DNA from: G038396625 sp038396625
GTDB lineage: Bacteria > Bacillota > Clostridia > Peptostreptococcales > Thermotaleaceae
Assembly: GCA_038396625.1 (NCBI GenBank)
Contig: CP121688.1
Coordinates: 1,302,001 to 1,366,000, forward strand
Length of the DNA stretch: 64,000 nt
Direction: 5' to 3'
Shown piece by piece: positions 7,777-16,278 of this stretch (position 1 is its first letter; each line of letters begins with the position of its first letter). The position numbers were made by a program, and so were the translations under genes. The notes below the pieces were generated by a model. That model saw nothing but the letters and a program-made list of their open reading frames with translations. It was not told the origin of the DNA and did no database searches.

Positions 7777-8919
7777 GTGATCATAAAGTTTTTAAAAAAT
7801 ATGTCTATTCTAGGGATTCTTTTGTATAGCGTGATGAGTTTCTCTATAGCCGCTTATGCAGAAGGATCAGTAGAAGGCATTGTCATTGACAAAGACACAA
7901 AATTAATGAAAGAGCCAAAAACAAGCACACAAACTGTACAGCAGCTATCTATAGGGGAAATTGTGTACATAGAAGAAAATCAAGGAAAGTGGTATAGAGT
8001 GTCTACTAGCAATGCAATGTGGGGATGGGTACATAGCGCATCGATATTAATTACAGATCAAGAAAGCCGGCTGATTGAAGAGGGTATTGTGAATGTAGGA
8101 TCTTTAATTGTCCATGAAAAACCAGATATCAATGGGAAGCTTGTAGGAAGATTAGCACTGGGTTCAAGAATAAGCATCGTAGGAAAAGAGGCAGACTGGT
8201 ACCATGTAGCCATAGGGGATGAAATGATAGGATGGGTTTCTAAAGCATCCATAATTACAGGTCCGAGTTATCCTAAGGCGCAAGTAACTACTGAAAAAAC
8301 ACAGGTTTGGTCGCAAATATCAAAAGATAGCAAAAAGAAAGCAATCCTAGAAAAAAATACGGTGGTAAAAATCAAAAACTTTCAAAAAGACTGGTTTTAT
8401 ATTACATGGGGTGAAAACTTAGAGGGATGGATAGAAGCAAAGGAAGTGAAGGTAATTTATTCTAATAGATCAAATTCAGCTAAAGCACAAATGTCCAAAG
8501 AGACGCAGACGAATGATCTCGAAAACTTTGATGATATAATTGCTCGAGCCACATATTTAGGAGATGCTTATAAAGCTACAGCCTATGATTTGTCGATAGC
8601 TTCCTGTGGAAAAGCAGTGGGAGCAAAATATAGAGGTATGACGAGTACAGGAATTAATCTGAATGGTAAATCTTGGAAAGATGCAATGGTGATTGCTGTA
8701 GACCCTGGACAGATCCCTTTGGGTAGTGAAGTGTTGGTATTGTTTGATGAGAAGGATTGGCGTTCTGCTTATAACGGTGTTTATCTTGCTGGAGATACAG
8801 GTGGAGCTGTAAAAGGAAAAAAGATTGATTTATATCTTGGAGATATAGGGAATAAACAAATGAAAGAGGTAAGAGATTTTGGCACTGCAACAAATGTAAA
8901 AGTATATCTTTTAAAATAG
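7777..8919 (+). CDS. Secreted SH3-domain and 3D-domain protein (cell-wall hydrolase type)
   Basis: 380 aa. A signal peptide (about 1-29, ending AAYAEG) is followed by three bacterial SH3 repeats (about 32-85, 97-150, 165-220, each with a GWV or GWI core) and a C-terminal 3D domain (about 265-380). The three conserved aspartates that name the 3D domain are Asp309 (AVDPGQIPLG), Asp340 (AGDTGG) and Asp351 (KKIDLYLG). Such proteins, like YabE/YocH and the Rpf-like group, act outside the cell on peptidoglycan as lytic transglycosylase-like enzymes. The start is GTG with GGGAGGT seven bases upstream. A terminator follows. Confidence 0.9.
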   Translation: MIIKFLKNMSILGILLYSVMSFSIAAYAEGSVEGIVIDKDTKLMKEPKTSTQTVQQLSIGEIVYIEENQGKWYRVSTSNAMWGWVHSASILITDQESRLIEEGIVNVGSLIVHEKPDINGKLVGRLALGSRISIVGKEADWYHVAIGDEMIGWVSKASIITGPSYPKAQVTTEKTQVWSQISKDSKKKAILEKNTVVKIKNFQKDWFYITWGENLEGWIEAKEVKVIYSNRSNSAKAQMSKETQTNDLENFDDIIARATYLGDAYKATAYDLSIASCGKAVGAKYRGMTSTGINLNGKSWKDAMVIAVDPGQIPLGSEVLVLFDEKDWRSAYNGVYLAGDTGGAVKGKKIDLYLGDIGNKQMKEVRDFGTATNVKVYLLK

Positions 8920-8952
8920 TTTTTCTAGAAAAATAATGATAAAAAATTAACT

Positions 8953-8986
8953 TGGATAGGAAGAAATACCTATCCTTATTTTTTTG
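8953..8986 (+). terminator. Terminator after SH3/3D gene
   Basis: Arms GGATAGG (8954-8960) and CCTATCC (8969-8975) with an 8-base loop and a T-rich tail (TTATTTTTTT). Confidence 0.8.
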
Positions 8987-9140
8987 CTTATTATGTTGAT
9001 ATAAAAACAAGAAGATCTGAGAAATTCAATAAATAAGGATATAACCGCAATTTATTCTATAACTCTAAGCAATATTTAGAAAATTTAAAATAAGGGTAAA
9101 AACATTGAACAATATATGTAACTAATGTATAATGTTGGTA

Positions 9141-9209
9141 ACTATCGTTATATTTTTATCAATATATAATATTTTTTCAATATTATTGTATAAACAATGT
9201 AACGATAGT
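9141..9209. promoter_or_regulatory. Separated inverted repeat upstream of the symporter gene
   Basis: ACTATCGTTA (9141-9150) and its exact complement TAACGATAGT (9200-9209) flank 49 bases of nearly pure AT. It sits in the 343-base gap before the AGCS symporter gene, about 55 bases from its start. It could be a pair of operator half-sites or a long hairpin in the leader. I see no riboswitch there. Confidence 0.35.
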
Positions 9210-9262
9210 ACAAATTAATCAATATCAAATACAAGTATATGATGGAAAAGGAGGAAACACGT

Positions 9263-10633
9263 ATGGATTTACTGTCATTAGTTAAGGGGATTAACAGTGT
9301 TTTATGGGGTTATGTGCTAATCTTTTTATTATGTGGTACAGGGCTTTATTTTACCTTTTCTTTAAGATTTGTACAAATCAGAAAGTTTGGAGAATCATTC
9401 CAAAAGGCTTTTGGAGATATTAAATTTGGAAAGAAGGCAGGAAAGGAAGGAATGACATCCTTTCAATCCTTAGCTACTGCCATTGCAGCACAGGTTGGAA
9501 CAGGTAATTTAGCTGGATCAGCAACGGCAATTGCTGCTGGAGGACCTGGAGCAATTTTTTGGATGTGGATCAGTGCTTTCTTTGGAATGGGTACTATTTT
9601 TGCTGAATCTACCTTGGCACAAAAATTTAAAACAAAGGTAGATGGAGAAGTAACTGGAGGACCTGCCTATTATATTGAAAAAGGCTTAGGAAGTAGAAAG
9701 TTGGCCTCTTTCTTTTCTATAACAATTATTATTGCTTTAGGATTTATAGGCAATATGGTACAATCCAATTCAATAGGGGAAGCTTTTGGTTCTGCTTTTA
9801 ATATCAATCCAGTCATTATAGGTGTAATTGTAGCGATTTTAGGGGGATTGATATTTATTGGAGGAGTTAGCCGTATTGCTTCCTTTACAGAAAAGGCAGT
9901 GCCACTGATGGCGCTATTATATATTATTGGAAGTTTATTTATCATTATCACCAATGGTTCTCAGATTGGAAGAGCATTTAGTGATATATTTGTAGGTGCG
10001 TTTAATCCGTCGGCTGTAGCAGGAGGTGCACTTGGAATTGGCGTGAAGGAAGCAGTTCGCTATGGTGTTGCAAGAGGATTGTTTTCTAATGAAGCAGGTA
10101 TGGGATCTACCCCTCATGCGCATGCAATCGCAAAAGTAAAACATCCTGGAGAACAGGGATTGGTTGCAATTGTTGGTGTATTCGTAGACACATTTATTAT
10201 TCTCACCTTAAATGCATTAGTTATTCTAACTACAGGTACATTTACGCAAAACGCCCAATTAGCAGCTGAAGAGCAGTTAACAGGGATCGCATTAACGCAG
10301 CAAGCTTTCGTGAACGGCATGGGAAGTTTTGGTATGTATTTCATTGCTATTGCCCTTTTATTCTTTGCATTTTCAACCATCATTGGCTGGTACTTCTTCG
10401 GAGAGGCAAATATCAAATTTCTCTTTGGAAACAAAGGGTTGACAGGATACAGGGCTTTAGTGCTTATATTTATTGTTCTGGGTGCAGCACTGAAGGTTGA
10501 TTTGGTGTGGGAGTTAGCAGACACCTTTAATGGTTTGATGGTAATTCCTAACCTTATAGGATTATTGGGGTTGGCAGCTGTTGTGAAAAAAATCTTACAG
10601 GAATATGAAAGCGGCGAAAAAGATGTACAATAA
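9263..10633 (+). CDS. Alanine/glycine:Na+ symporter, AGCS family
   Basis: 456 aa. Integral membrane carrier of the AGCS family (AlsT/YrbD/GlnT-like), taking up alanine, glycine or a similar amino acid with Na+. Recognised from TAIAAQVGTGNLAGSATAIAAGGPGAIFWMW (only the family signature is meant), the EVTGGPAYYIEKGLG loop and GLFSNEAGMGSTPHAHAIA. About ten hydrophobic segments are present. I use ATG 9263 (MDLLSLVKG) because AAAAGGAGG ends seven bases before it; an in-frame ATG at 9239 would place that ribosome site inside the gene. It is monocistronic, with a terminator at 10704. It may supply alanine or glycine to the fermentative modules farther right. Confidence 0.92.
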   Translation: MDLLSLVKGINSVLWGYVLIFLLCGTGLYFTFSLRFVQIRKFGESFQKAFGDIKFGKKAGKEGMTSFQSLATAIAAQVGTGNLAGSATAIAAGGPGAIFWMWISAFFGMGTIFAESTLAQKFKTKVDGEVTGGPAYYIEKGLGSRKLASFFSITIIIALGFIGNMVQSNSIGEAFGSAFNINPVIIGVIVAILGGLIFIGGVSRIASFTEKAVPLMALLYIIGSLFIIITNGSQIGRAFSDIFVGAFNPSAVAGGALGIGVKEAVRYGVARGLFSNEAGMGSTPHAHAIAKVKHPGEQGLVAIVGVFVDTFIILTLNALVILTTGTFTQNAQLAAEEQLTGIALTQQAFVNGMGSFGMYFIAIALLFFAFSTIIGWYFFGEANIKFLFGNKGLTGYRALVLIFIVLGAALKVDLVWELADTFNGLMVIPNLIGLLGLAAVVKKILQEYESGEKDVQ

Positions 10634-10703
10634 AATAAAAAATGCAGTGAAAACCCATATAGGCTGATAGAACCTGGTTAGCAAATTGAATAGATATACT
10701 TTT

Positions 10704-10737
10704 GGAGCACCATAGAAAGGTGCTCTTATATTTTGTT
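10704..10737 (+). terminator. Terminator after AGCS symporter
   Basis: Arms GAGCACC (10705-10711) and GGTGCTC (10719-10725) with a 7-base loop, followed by TTATATTTTGTTT. Confidence 0.7.
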
Positions 10738-10843
10738 TGGAAAAGTGAAATTTCAATAGCAAAAACTGCTATTTTTTTATGTTTCTTGATAACTTTCGAG
10801 ATTTACGGTAACATATTGTTGGGAATAGGGAAAGGAAGGTGAA

Positions 10844-11266
10844 ATGATGGAAGAAGAAATGATCTTACAGGAAGAAACAGAAGATAAAAAAGCACAGGGA
10901 AGAAGAAAGAAAAATAACAATAAAAAAATTTGGACGAATGTATTGATTGTGATCATGAGCGTGAGCTTTTGGGGAGCAGCTGTATATTATGGCTATCATT
11001 ATGCGAAAGACTATATTGATACATCCATCAAAAATGTGCAACAAGAAAATGCTTTAAATATTCAAGCCTTAACAGAGCGCATAGAATCGTTGAATCAGGA
11101 AATTCACAACTTAAGAGATAGCATAGAAAATACGGATTCAACAATTTCTAATTCCGCGGAGGTTCAAGAACGAATTGACGAAAAGTTAGAAGCTTTAGAT
11201 AATCAATTAAAAACGCTAGAACGAAGCTTGCAAATTCTGAAGGAGGCACCAAATGTTCAAAATTAA
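10844..11266 (+). CDS. Membrane-anchored coiled-coil protein, function unknown
   Basis: 140 aa. A charged N-terminal tail (about 1-28, Lys/Asn-rich before the membrane) leads to one transmembrane helix (about 29-50, WTNVLIVIMSVSFWGAAVYY). A long coiled coil follows (about 62-135) with heptads such as LTERIESLNQEIHNLRDSI. It should sit in the membrane with the coil outside. ATG with GGAAGGTG upstream. Its last 14 bases overlap the next gene, so the two are translationally coupled; that neighbour also has a membrane segment and a coiled coil, suggesting that they pair. I do not recognise the family. Confidence 0.7.
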   Translation: MMEEEMILQEETEDKKAQGRRKKNNNKKIWTNVLIVIMSVSFWGAAVYYGYHYAKDYIDTSIKNVQQENALNIQALTERIESLNQEIHNLRDSIENTDSTISNSAEVQERIDEKLEALDNQLKTLERSLQILKEAPNVQN

Positions 11267-12299
11267 TCTTTTTTTGCTCTTTTTGGCTGCACCGTTTTTA
11301 GCGCTTTTTCTTGTCAGTCATGATTTTGTAAATGACAGCAAATTGCTGGAGTTTCCTGTTGATAGGATAGAGGAAACAGTAGAAGAATTGTATGATCAAA
11401 CCAATCGACTACAAGAAAAGATTATTGAAATTGATGTTTTGGCAGAAGCACAAGAAGAAGTATTTCATTATCAGGATGAGCAACTAACTCATTTATCTGA
11501 ATTAAGTGGTTCTCAAAAAAAATTATCAGACGATATCTATGAACAAAAAATATTAGATATGCTAGGCCCTGCAGTAGAGGCACATATCACGAATCGTACA
11601 GAAATTAAGATTTTTAAGCTTGCTGAATTAGGCTATCGTGGTTATATTGCAAAGGTAAAGTTATTTGATCCTAATGCATTTAAAGTTGTGTTAGCAGGAG
11701 ATACATTAGGAAAATTAGAGACTACATCCCATGCAGCCAAAAGAACAAAGGGGATGTTAGCCATTAATGGGGGAGGTTTTTATACAGAAAAACGAAATGG
11801 AAGAACCTATGCCCAAATGATTGGAAATACAGTAATCAATGGAAAACTTGTAGAACCTTTCAATGGATATCCCGGGGATCTATTTTTTGCCGGTATTAAT
11901 CGACAAGGTCAAGTGATTGGGACTGTACCAAAATCCGAATATGAACTCATGGGTTTACAGCCTTATCAAGGCGTCAGCTTTATTCCTGTGCTACTCAAGA
12001 ATGGTAAGAAAGTAGATATTCCTGCTAAGTGGAAAAAAACAAAGCAGCCAAGAACCATTATTGGAAAATATGCCAATGATGATTTAATTATGATTGTGAT
12101 AGACGGACGACAAGGAAACTGGAGTGTGGGGGTTACCTTAGAAAGATTACAAAATAAGCTGTTGGAATTAGGTGTCAAAGAAGCATATAACTTAGATGGT
12201 GGTGGTTCGAGCGTCATGTATTATAACGGAAAAATTTTAAATAAACCTTCTGATGGAAAAGAAAGGCCTGTAGTCAATAATATCGTGATCTTACCATAA
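11253..12299 (+). CDS. Phosphodiester glycosidase family (NAGPA/DUF2233) exoprotein
   Basis: 348 aa. One N-terminal membrane or signal segment (about 3-22) and a coiled coil (about 35-95) precede a NAGPA-type domain (about 150-348). Family signs are LAINGGGFY (about 170), the PRTIIGKYANDDLIMIVIDGRQ block and the terminal NLDGGGSSVMYYNGK. Members of this group remove N-acetylglucosamine from phosphodiesters or act on wall glycopolymers; in Gram-positive bacteria the substrate is usually unknown. It starts 14 bases inside the preceding coiled-coil gene, with GGAGG at 11241. Both genes carry extracellular coils, so a heteromeric surface complex is plausible. Confidence 0.85.
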   Translation: MFKINLFLLFLAAPFLALFLVSHDFVNDSKLLEFPVDRIEETVEELYDQTNRLQEKIIEIDVLAEAQEEVFHYQDEQLTHLSELSGSQKKLSDDIYEQKILDMLGPAVEAHITNRTEIKIFKLAELGYRGYIAKVKLFDPNAFKVVLAGDTLGKLETTSHAAKRTKGMLAINGGGFYTEKRNGRTYAQMIGNTVINGKLVEPFNGYPGDLFFAGINRQGQVIGTVPKSEYELMGLQPYQGVSFIPVLLKNGKKVDIPAKWKKTKQPRTIIGKYANDDLIMIVIDGRQGNWSVGVTLERLQNKLLELGVKEAYNLDGGGSSVMYYNGKILNKPSDGKERPVVNNIVILP

Positions 12300-12339
12300 C
12301 CATAGGCTAACATAAGGCTAACATAAAAGAAAATAAAAC

Positions 12340-12397
12340 GAGGTAGTTTCTTGATTATGCGAAATTTTAGGAATTCAATCAAGGAACTACCTCATTT
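12340..12397 (+). terminator. Long hairpin terminator after NAGPA gene
   Basis: GAGGTAGTTTCTTGATT (12340-12356) pairs with AATCAAGGAACTACCTC (12377-12393) around a 20-base loop, with one C/T mismatch region. The T-run is short. Confidence 0.65.
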
Positions 12398-12541
12398 GTA
12401 TTTTGCAATGCCTCATAAGAATGCTACTTAAAAGTCTAATGGTTTTATTATAGGGACAAGTATAGAAAATCTTAATAATCAAGACTAGTTGATGCAACAT
12501 AGAATAATAAAGAGGATATAAGATCAAGGAGGAGATGTAGA

Positions 12542-13282
12542 ATGAGACTAAAAGATAAAGTTGCAATTATTACAGGGTCAGGGCGAGGAATCGGTGCAGC
12601 TACAGCATTGAAGTTTGCCGAAGAGGGAGCAAAAATTGTAGTATCTGACCTGAATATGGAGGATGTCAGAAAAGTGGTTGAAAAGATAAAAAAAATGGGT
12701 AGAGAAGCCATTGGTGTAAGGGTGGATGTAACAAATAGGGAAGAAGTAAATGAAATGATGGAAAAGACTATAAATAAGTTTGGAAAGGTAGATATTCTTA
12801 TTAACAATGCAGGGATTACCCTAGATGCGAAGTTCGTCAAAATGACAGAGGAGCAATTTGATAAGGTCGTAGATGTGAATTTAAAGGGTACGTATAATTG
12901 TGGGCAAGCAGCTGCGAAGCTCATGATAGAACAAGGAGAAGGTGTTATATTAAATGCGTCCTCGGTGGTAGGCATATATGGCAATTTTGGTCAAACAAAT
13001 TATGCAGCTACAAAATTTGGCGTTATTGGGATGACAAAAACATGGGCAAAGGAACTAAGTCCTAAAGGCATTAGAGTAAATGCTGTGGCTCCTGGGTTTA
13101 TTTTGACACCTATGACTGAAAAAATGCCTGAAAAAGTGCTAAAGATTATGGAAGACAAGGCGGCACTCAAAAGATTAGGCAAACCAGAAGACATAGCCAA
13201 TGCATATACATTTTTAGCATCTAATGAAGCAAGCTTTATTACAGGTGCAGTTCTGGAAGTAACTGGAGGTGTAGTACTTTAA
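12542..13282 (+). CDS. fabG: Short-chain dehydrogenase, 3-oxoacyl-ACP reductase (FabG) family
   Basis: 246 aa, the usual FabG length. NAD(P)H site TGSGRGIG (about 11-18), NNAG at 88-91, active-site Ser140/141, Tyr154 and Lys158 in NYAATKFG. It reduces 3-oxoacyl thioesters to 3-hydroxyacyl forms. It is not in a fatty-acid operon: the gene stands alone, with its own ribosome site (AAGGAGGAG) and a terminator at 13299. It may therefore be an acetoacetyl-CoA or other ketone reductase rather than the housekeeping FabG. Confidence 0.85.
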   Translation: MRLKDKVAIITGSGRGIGAATALKFAEEGAKIVVSDLNMEDVRKVVEKIKKMGREAIGVRVDVTNREEVNEMMEKTINKFGKVDILINNAGITLDAKFVKMTEEQFDKVVDVNLKGTYNCGQAAAKLMIEQGEGVILNASSVVGIYGNFGQTNYAATKFGVIGMTKTWAKELSPKGIRVNAVAPGFILTPMTEKMPEKVLKIMEDKAALKRLGKPEDIANAYTFLASNEASFITGAVLEVTGGVVL

Positions 13283-13298
13283 AGTATTCCTAAAATAG

Positions 13299-13342
13299 AA
13301 AAGAAACGATGGCATGATCACTTCCATCGTTTCTTTTCTGTT
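13299..13342 (+). terminator. Terminator after FabG-like gene
   Basis: AAAAGAAACGATGG (13299-13312) and CCATCGTTTCTTTT (13324-13337) form a perfect 14-bp stem followed by CTGTTTTTTG. Confidence 0.85.
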
Positions 13343-13429
13343 TTTTGCTAACGAGAGGTGTTTTTGATTATGGCTATTTGAGGAGGTGCCATTGTTTTGC
13401 TTTTGCAAATACATAGAAATTATGTATAC

Positions 13430-13455
13430 AGAATTGGGAGGAGGACCCCAATTCT
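13430..13455 (-). terminator. Hairpin downstream of small hydrophobic spore-type gene
   Basis: AGAATTGGG (13430-13438) pairs with CCCAATTCT (13447-13455). It lies just past the stop of the minus-strand gene ending at 13467. No clear U-run follows. Confidence 0.4.
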
Positions 13456-13466
13456 AGGACTTGATT

Positions 13467-13676
13467 CTAGCAAGAAAATCCAAATCCACTGCCAAATAAA
13501 ATGATGAGCAATAAGAAGAAGAAGAGTAGACTGCTTCCCTCATCACCATCAAAACCTCCACCAAAGAATGCCCCAAGATAAGGGCCACAGAACAATAACA
13601 CAAGAAGTAGGAAGAAGAATAACAGAGATGCATCATCTTCAAAGACATTTAAAAAACTATTTTGTGTTTCACTCAT
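13467..13676 (-). CDS. Small hydrophobic protein, possible YjcZ-type spore protein
   Basis: 69 aa. Two repeats of a very hydrophobic run followed by Gly/Phe-rich sequence are seen: LLFFFLLLVLLFCGPYLGAF and LLFFFLLLIILFGSGFGF. The strong ribosome site AAAGGAGGTG sits at ideal distance from ATG 13676. The repeat unit is shared with the 38-aa protein at 42862-42978 (LLFFFLLLVILFCSPYF), so the two belong to one family. Tiny Gly/Phe proteins of this kind are common in spore formers (YjcZ-like). The assignment to sporulation is inference. Confidence 0.65.
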   Translation of the reverse strand: MSETQNSFLNVFEDDASLLFFFLLLVLLFCGPYLGAFFGGGFDGDEGSSLLFFFLLLIILFGSGFGFSC

Positions 13677-13878
13677 ATATGGACACCTCCTTTATAGTTT
13701 ATGTAGAGGATTTTATGCTTCCTCTATTTTTGCATGCTAATATAAAATATGCATGTAAAGATAGATGTGTGACACAAGAAGAGACATTCGTAGTAAGAAA
13801 TTTGTAAAAGAAGTATATTTATTGGAATAGGAGAAAAGAATAGGATATAGAGATAAAAAAATAGAAAGGAGTTCTAAA

Positions 13879-14043
13879 ATGATAGAAGATCAAGATAAAT
13901 TAAAACAGCAAAACCTAGAAACACAGATATCTCAAATGAATAGCGGCATACAGCAAAAGGTAGATAGTAATAAAATATTGACTAACTACGGGAGCTATCA
14001 AGTACTTAATAACGGTGTAAAAATATTTTCAGCAGAAGATTAA
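13879..14043 (+). CDS. 54-aa hypothetical protein
   Basis: 54 aa, start ATG 13879, with GAAAGGAG upstream at good distance. It is hydrophilic and rich in Gln, Asn and Lys (MIEDQDKLKQQNLETQISQM at the N-terminus; YGSYQVLNNGVKIFSAED at the end). No signal or membrane segment. I do not recognise it. It precedes the T-box leader of the ilv operon but has its own ribosome site and is probably separate. Confidence 0.5.
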   Translation: MIEDQDKLKQQNLETQISQMNSGIQQKVDSNKILTNYGSYQVLNNGVKIFSAED

Positions 14044-14135
14044 GGACCTTGAGCTTTAGAAAGTCTTTTTTAGAGATATATATAAAAAAAATAATACAAA
14101 AAAAATAAAGAATATAAAAAAAAATAATAATGTTG

Positions 14136-14164
14136 TTGACGAATGGAAGGATAGATAGTAGAAT
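14136..14164 (+). promoter_or_regulatory. Sigma-A promoter of the ilv operon
   Basis: -35 TTGACG (14136-14141), 17-base spacer, -10 TAGAAT (14159-14164), upstream of the T-box leader. Confidence 0.65.
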
Positions 14165-14224
14165 AGATTTAATTCATTTAACTGAAAATTTTAATAGTTA
14201 TGATGGAGAGAAAAATGCTATTCC

Positions 14225-14490
14225 TTTAACTACAGAGAGCTGACGCTTGCTGAAAGTCAGTGTTAGAGCGGCATATAATAATCACTCCTGAACTGCTGCG
14301 TTGAAACGAGTACTCGTAGTAAACAAGGCCGGATCTCGTGCCACCGTTATATGGCTAGGGTTAAAAGGAAATTCCTTCGACTTGAAGAGGCAATTCATGC
14401 AAATGAATTGTAAATTAGGGTGGTACCACGGGTAAATCTCTCGTCCCTAGGATACAAATAGTTGTGTCTTAGGGATGGGAGATTTTTTAA
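14225..14490 (+). promoter_or_regulatory. T-box riboswitch, probably tRNA-Ile specific
   Basis: Full T-box leader. Stem I begins near ACAGAGAGCTGACG (14232). The probable specifier codon is ATC (14281-14283) in the context AATAATCACTCCTGAACTGC, the usual position before CACTCC. The conserved T-box AGGGTGGTACCACG lies at 14417-14430. A terminator hairpin (about 14435-14487: TCTCTCGTCCCTAG pairing with TTAGGGATGGGAGA, then TTTTTT) completes it. Uncharged tRNA-Ile should stabilise the antiterminator and turn on ilvHCBE. The specifier was placed by pattern, not folding; GUC or CUC would mean Val or Leu. Confidence 0.93.
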
Positions 14491-14590
14491 TTGAAGAATT
14501 CCGAATTTTTTTAACCTGAGCACTACACCTATATTTATTTTTGACACTTTACAAGGAATAATTTTACAAAAAAGGAATAAAAAGGAGGTA

Positions 14591-14977
14591 ATGGATGTGC
14601 ATAACATGTTATTTGTTGTTGTTAATAATGAACCGGAGGTATTGATGCGTGTGACAGGTCTTCTAAGAAGGAAAGGAATCAATATAAAGAGTATTCGAAT
14701 GGAAGAGTCAACCAATCCTTCCTTTGCTCATCTAACCATTCTAACAGAAGACAATGAGTGTATGGAACAAACAATGACACAAATGGAAAAGTTTGTAGAT
14801 GTGCATGAAGTGAAGAAGATAGATCATTTTACAAAGTTCCAAAGAGAATGGGAAACGATGAAAACAAAGGCAAGAGAAATGAACCTACACGAAGTTTTAC
14901 ATGTGATGGATCATGTAGATAATACACTTCTTGGTCAACATACGATGTTAGGAAGTATGGCAACCAATTCCATTTAA
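14591..14977 (+). CDS. ilvN: Acetolactate synthase small (regulatory) subunit, short form
   Basis: 128 aa. ACT domain at about 4-78 (NEPEVLMRVTGLLRRKGINIKSI). It binds end product (Val) and regulates the catalytic subunit IlvB encoded at 16279. It is shorter than typical IlvH (about 160 aa): the usual second ferredoxin-like domain is replaced by a short helical tail (KAREMNLHEVLHVMDHVD). ATG 14591 is preceded by AAAGGAGGTA. It is first in the T-box-controlled ilv operon. Confidence 0.85.
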   Translation: MDVHNMLFVVVNNEPEVLMRVTGLLRRKGINIKSIRMEESTNPSFAHLTILTEDNECMEQTMTQMEKFVDVHEVKKIDHFTKFQREWETMKTKAREMNLHEVLHVMDHVDNTLLGQHTMLGSMATNSI

Positions 14978-15092
14978 AGAAATTAGGCGCAAAAAGCACA
15001 GGATGGAAGTTCATGCAATAACCATCTACTATGTGTTTTAATAATATACATCATATAATATACCAAACTATACCATAAAGGGGAGAACAAAC

Positions 15093-16085
15093 ATGACAAA
15101 AATGTACTATCAAGAGGATGCAAATTTAGAATTATTTCAAGGAAAGAAGGTAGCTGTAATAGGATTTGGAAGCCAGGGGCATGCCCATGCTTTAAGTTTA
15201 AAAGATAGCGGTGTAGATGTAGTGGTAGGACTTTATAAGGGAAGCAAATCATGGGAGAAAGCACAAGAAGGCGGATTGGAAGTTATGGAAGTTGCAGAGG
15301 CAGTAAAGTGCAGCGATGTAGCGATGCTACTTGTTCCTGATGAAAAACAAAGAGAATTATATGAAACAGCGATCAAACCAAATCTAGAAGAGGGAAATGC
15401 TTTAGCATTTGCACATGGATTTAATATTCATTTTAATCAAATAAAACCTCCTGCAAACGTAGATGTTTTCATGGTTGCGCCTAAGGGACCAGGACATCTT
15501 GTGAGAAGACTGTATGAAAGTGGATCAGGAGTACCTGCGTTATTTGCAGTTTATCAAGACTATACAGGCAAAGCAAAAGATTTAGCATTAGCTTATGCAA
15601 AAGGTATTGGAGCAACAAAAGCGGGTGTAATCGAAACTACATTTAAAGAAGAAACAGAAACAGATTTATTTGGAGAACAAGCAGTATTATGCGGTGGTGT
15701 AACAGAGCTTATTAAAGCTGGATTTGATACTTTGGTGGAAGCAGGGTACCAGAAGGAAGTTGCTTATTTTGAATGTCTACACGAAATGAAGCTAATTGTA
15801 GATTTATTGTATGAAGGCGGCTTTGAGAACATGAGATACAGTGTAAGCGATACAGCAGAATATGGTGACTATATGGCAGGCAAGAGAGTGATTACTCAAG
15901 AAACACGTAAGGAAATGAAAAATATTTTAAGAGAAATACAAACAGGAGAATTTGCAAGAAATTGGATCATAGAAAATATGACAAATAGACCTGGATTTAC
16001 TGCAACAAGAAATGAAGAATTAAGACATCCTATGGTTGGAGTTGGAAAAAAACTTAGATCAATGATGTCTTGGATACAAAAATAA
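15093..16085 (+). CDS. ilvC: Ketol-acid reductoisomerase
   Basis: 330 aa, class I length. It isomerises and reduces acetolactate or acetohydroxybutyrate to the dihydroxy acid in branched-chain amino acid synthesis. Rossmann signature GFGSQGHAHALSLKDSG (about 24-40), catalytic segment MVAPKGPGHLVR, Mg2+ and substrate region with FKEETETDLFGEQAVLCGG and the C-terminal NWIIENMTNRPGF knotted domain. Second gene of the ilv operon; ribosome site AAAGGGGAG. Confidence 0.96.
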   Translation: MTKMYYQEDANLELFQGKKVAVIGFGSQGHAHALSLKDSGVDVVVGLYKGSKSWEKAQEGGLEVMEVAEAVKCSDVAMLLVPDEKQRELYETAIKPNLEEGNALAFAHGFNIHFNQIKPPANVDVFMVAPKGPGHLVRRLYESGSGVPALFAVYQDYTGKAKDLALAYAKGIGATKAGVIETTFKEETETDLFGEQAVLCGGVTELIKAGFDTLVEAGYQKEVAYFECLHEMKLIVDLLYEGGFENMRYSVSDTAEYGDYMAGKRVITQETRKEMKNILREIQTGEFARNWIIENMTNRPGFTATRNEELRHPMVGVGKKLRSMMSWIQK

Positions 16086-16148
16086 ATATTTTAAACAAAT
16101 AAATTTAGCTATTGGTTTACACAACAAAAGTGTGGTTTTAAAAAGGTG

Positions 16149-16216
16149 ACATGGGGGACGGTCAAGCGTCATGGAAACGTAAGAAAGAAGAGACGATGAA
16201 ACTGTCCCTCATGTTT
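16149..16216 (+). repeat. Imperfect inverted repeat within the ilv operon
   Basis: ACATGGGGGACGGT (16149-16162) pairs with ACTGTCCCTCATGT (16201-16214) around about 38 bases. GGGGACGGT repeats of this type are frequent in clostridial genomes. Here it sits between ilvC and ilvB, where it could stabilise or attenuate the mRNA; it lacks a proper terminator tail beyond TTTTATA. Confidence 0.5.
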
Positions 16217-16278
16217 TATAAAGAATATACATGAAACATATGTGTGATATTGAGAAAGAAAACAGGAGGTAGAAGAAG

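Noticed and set aside
12472..12984. A 170-aa minus-strand ORF opposite the FabG-like gene
   Set aside because: Shadow of the plus-strand gene: hydrophobic, low-complexity product and no ribosome site.
13568..13807. A 79-aa plus-strand ORF
   Set aside because: Antisense to the small hydrophobic gene at 13467-13676, which has a far better ribosome site.
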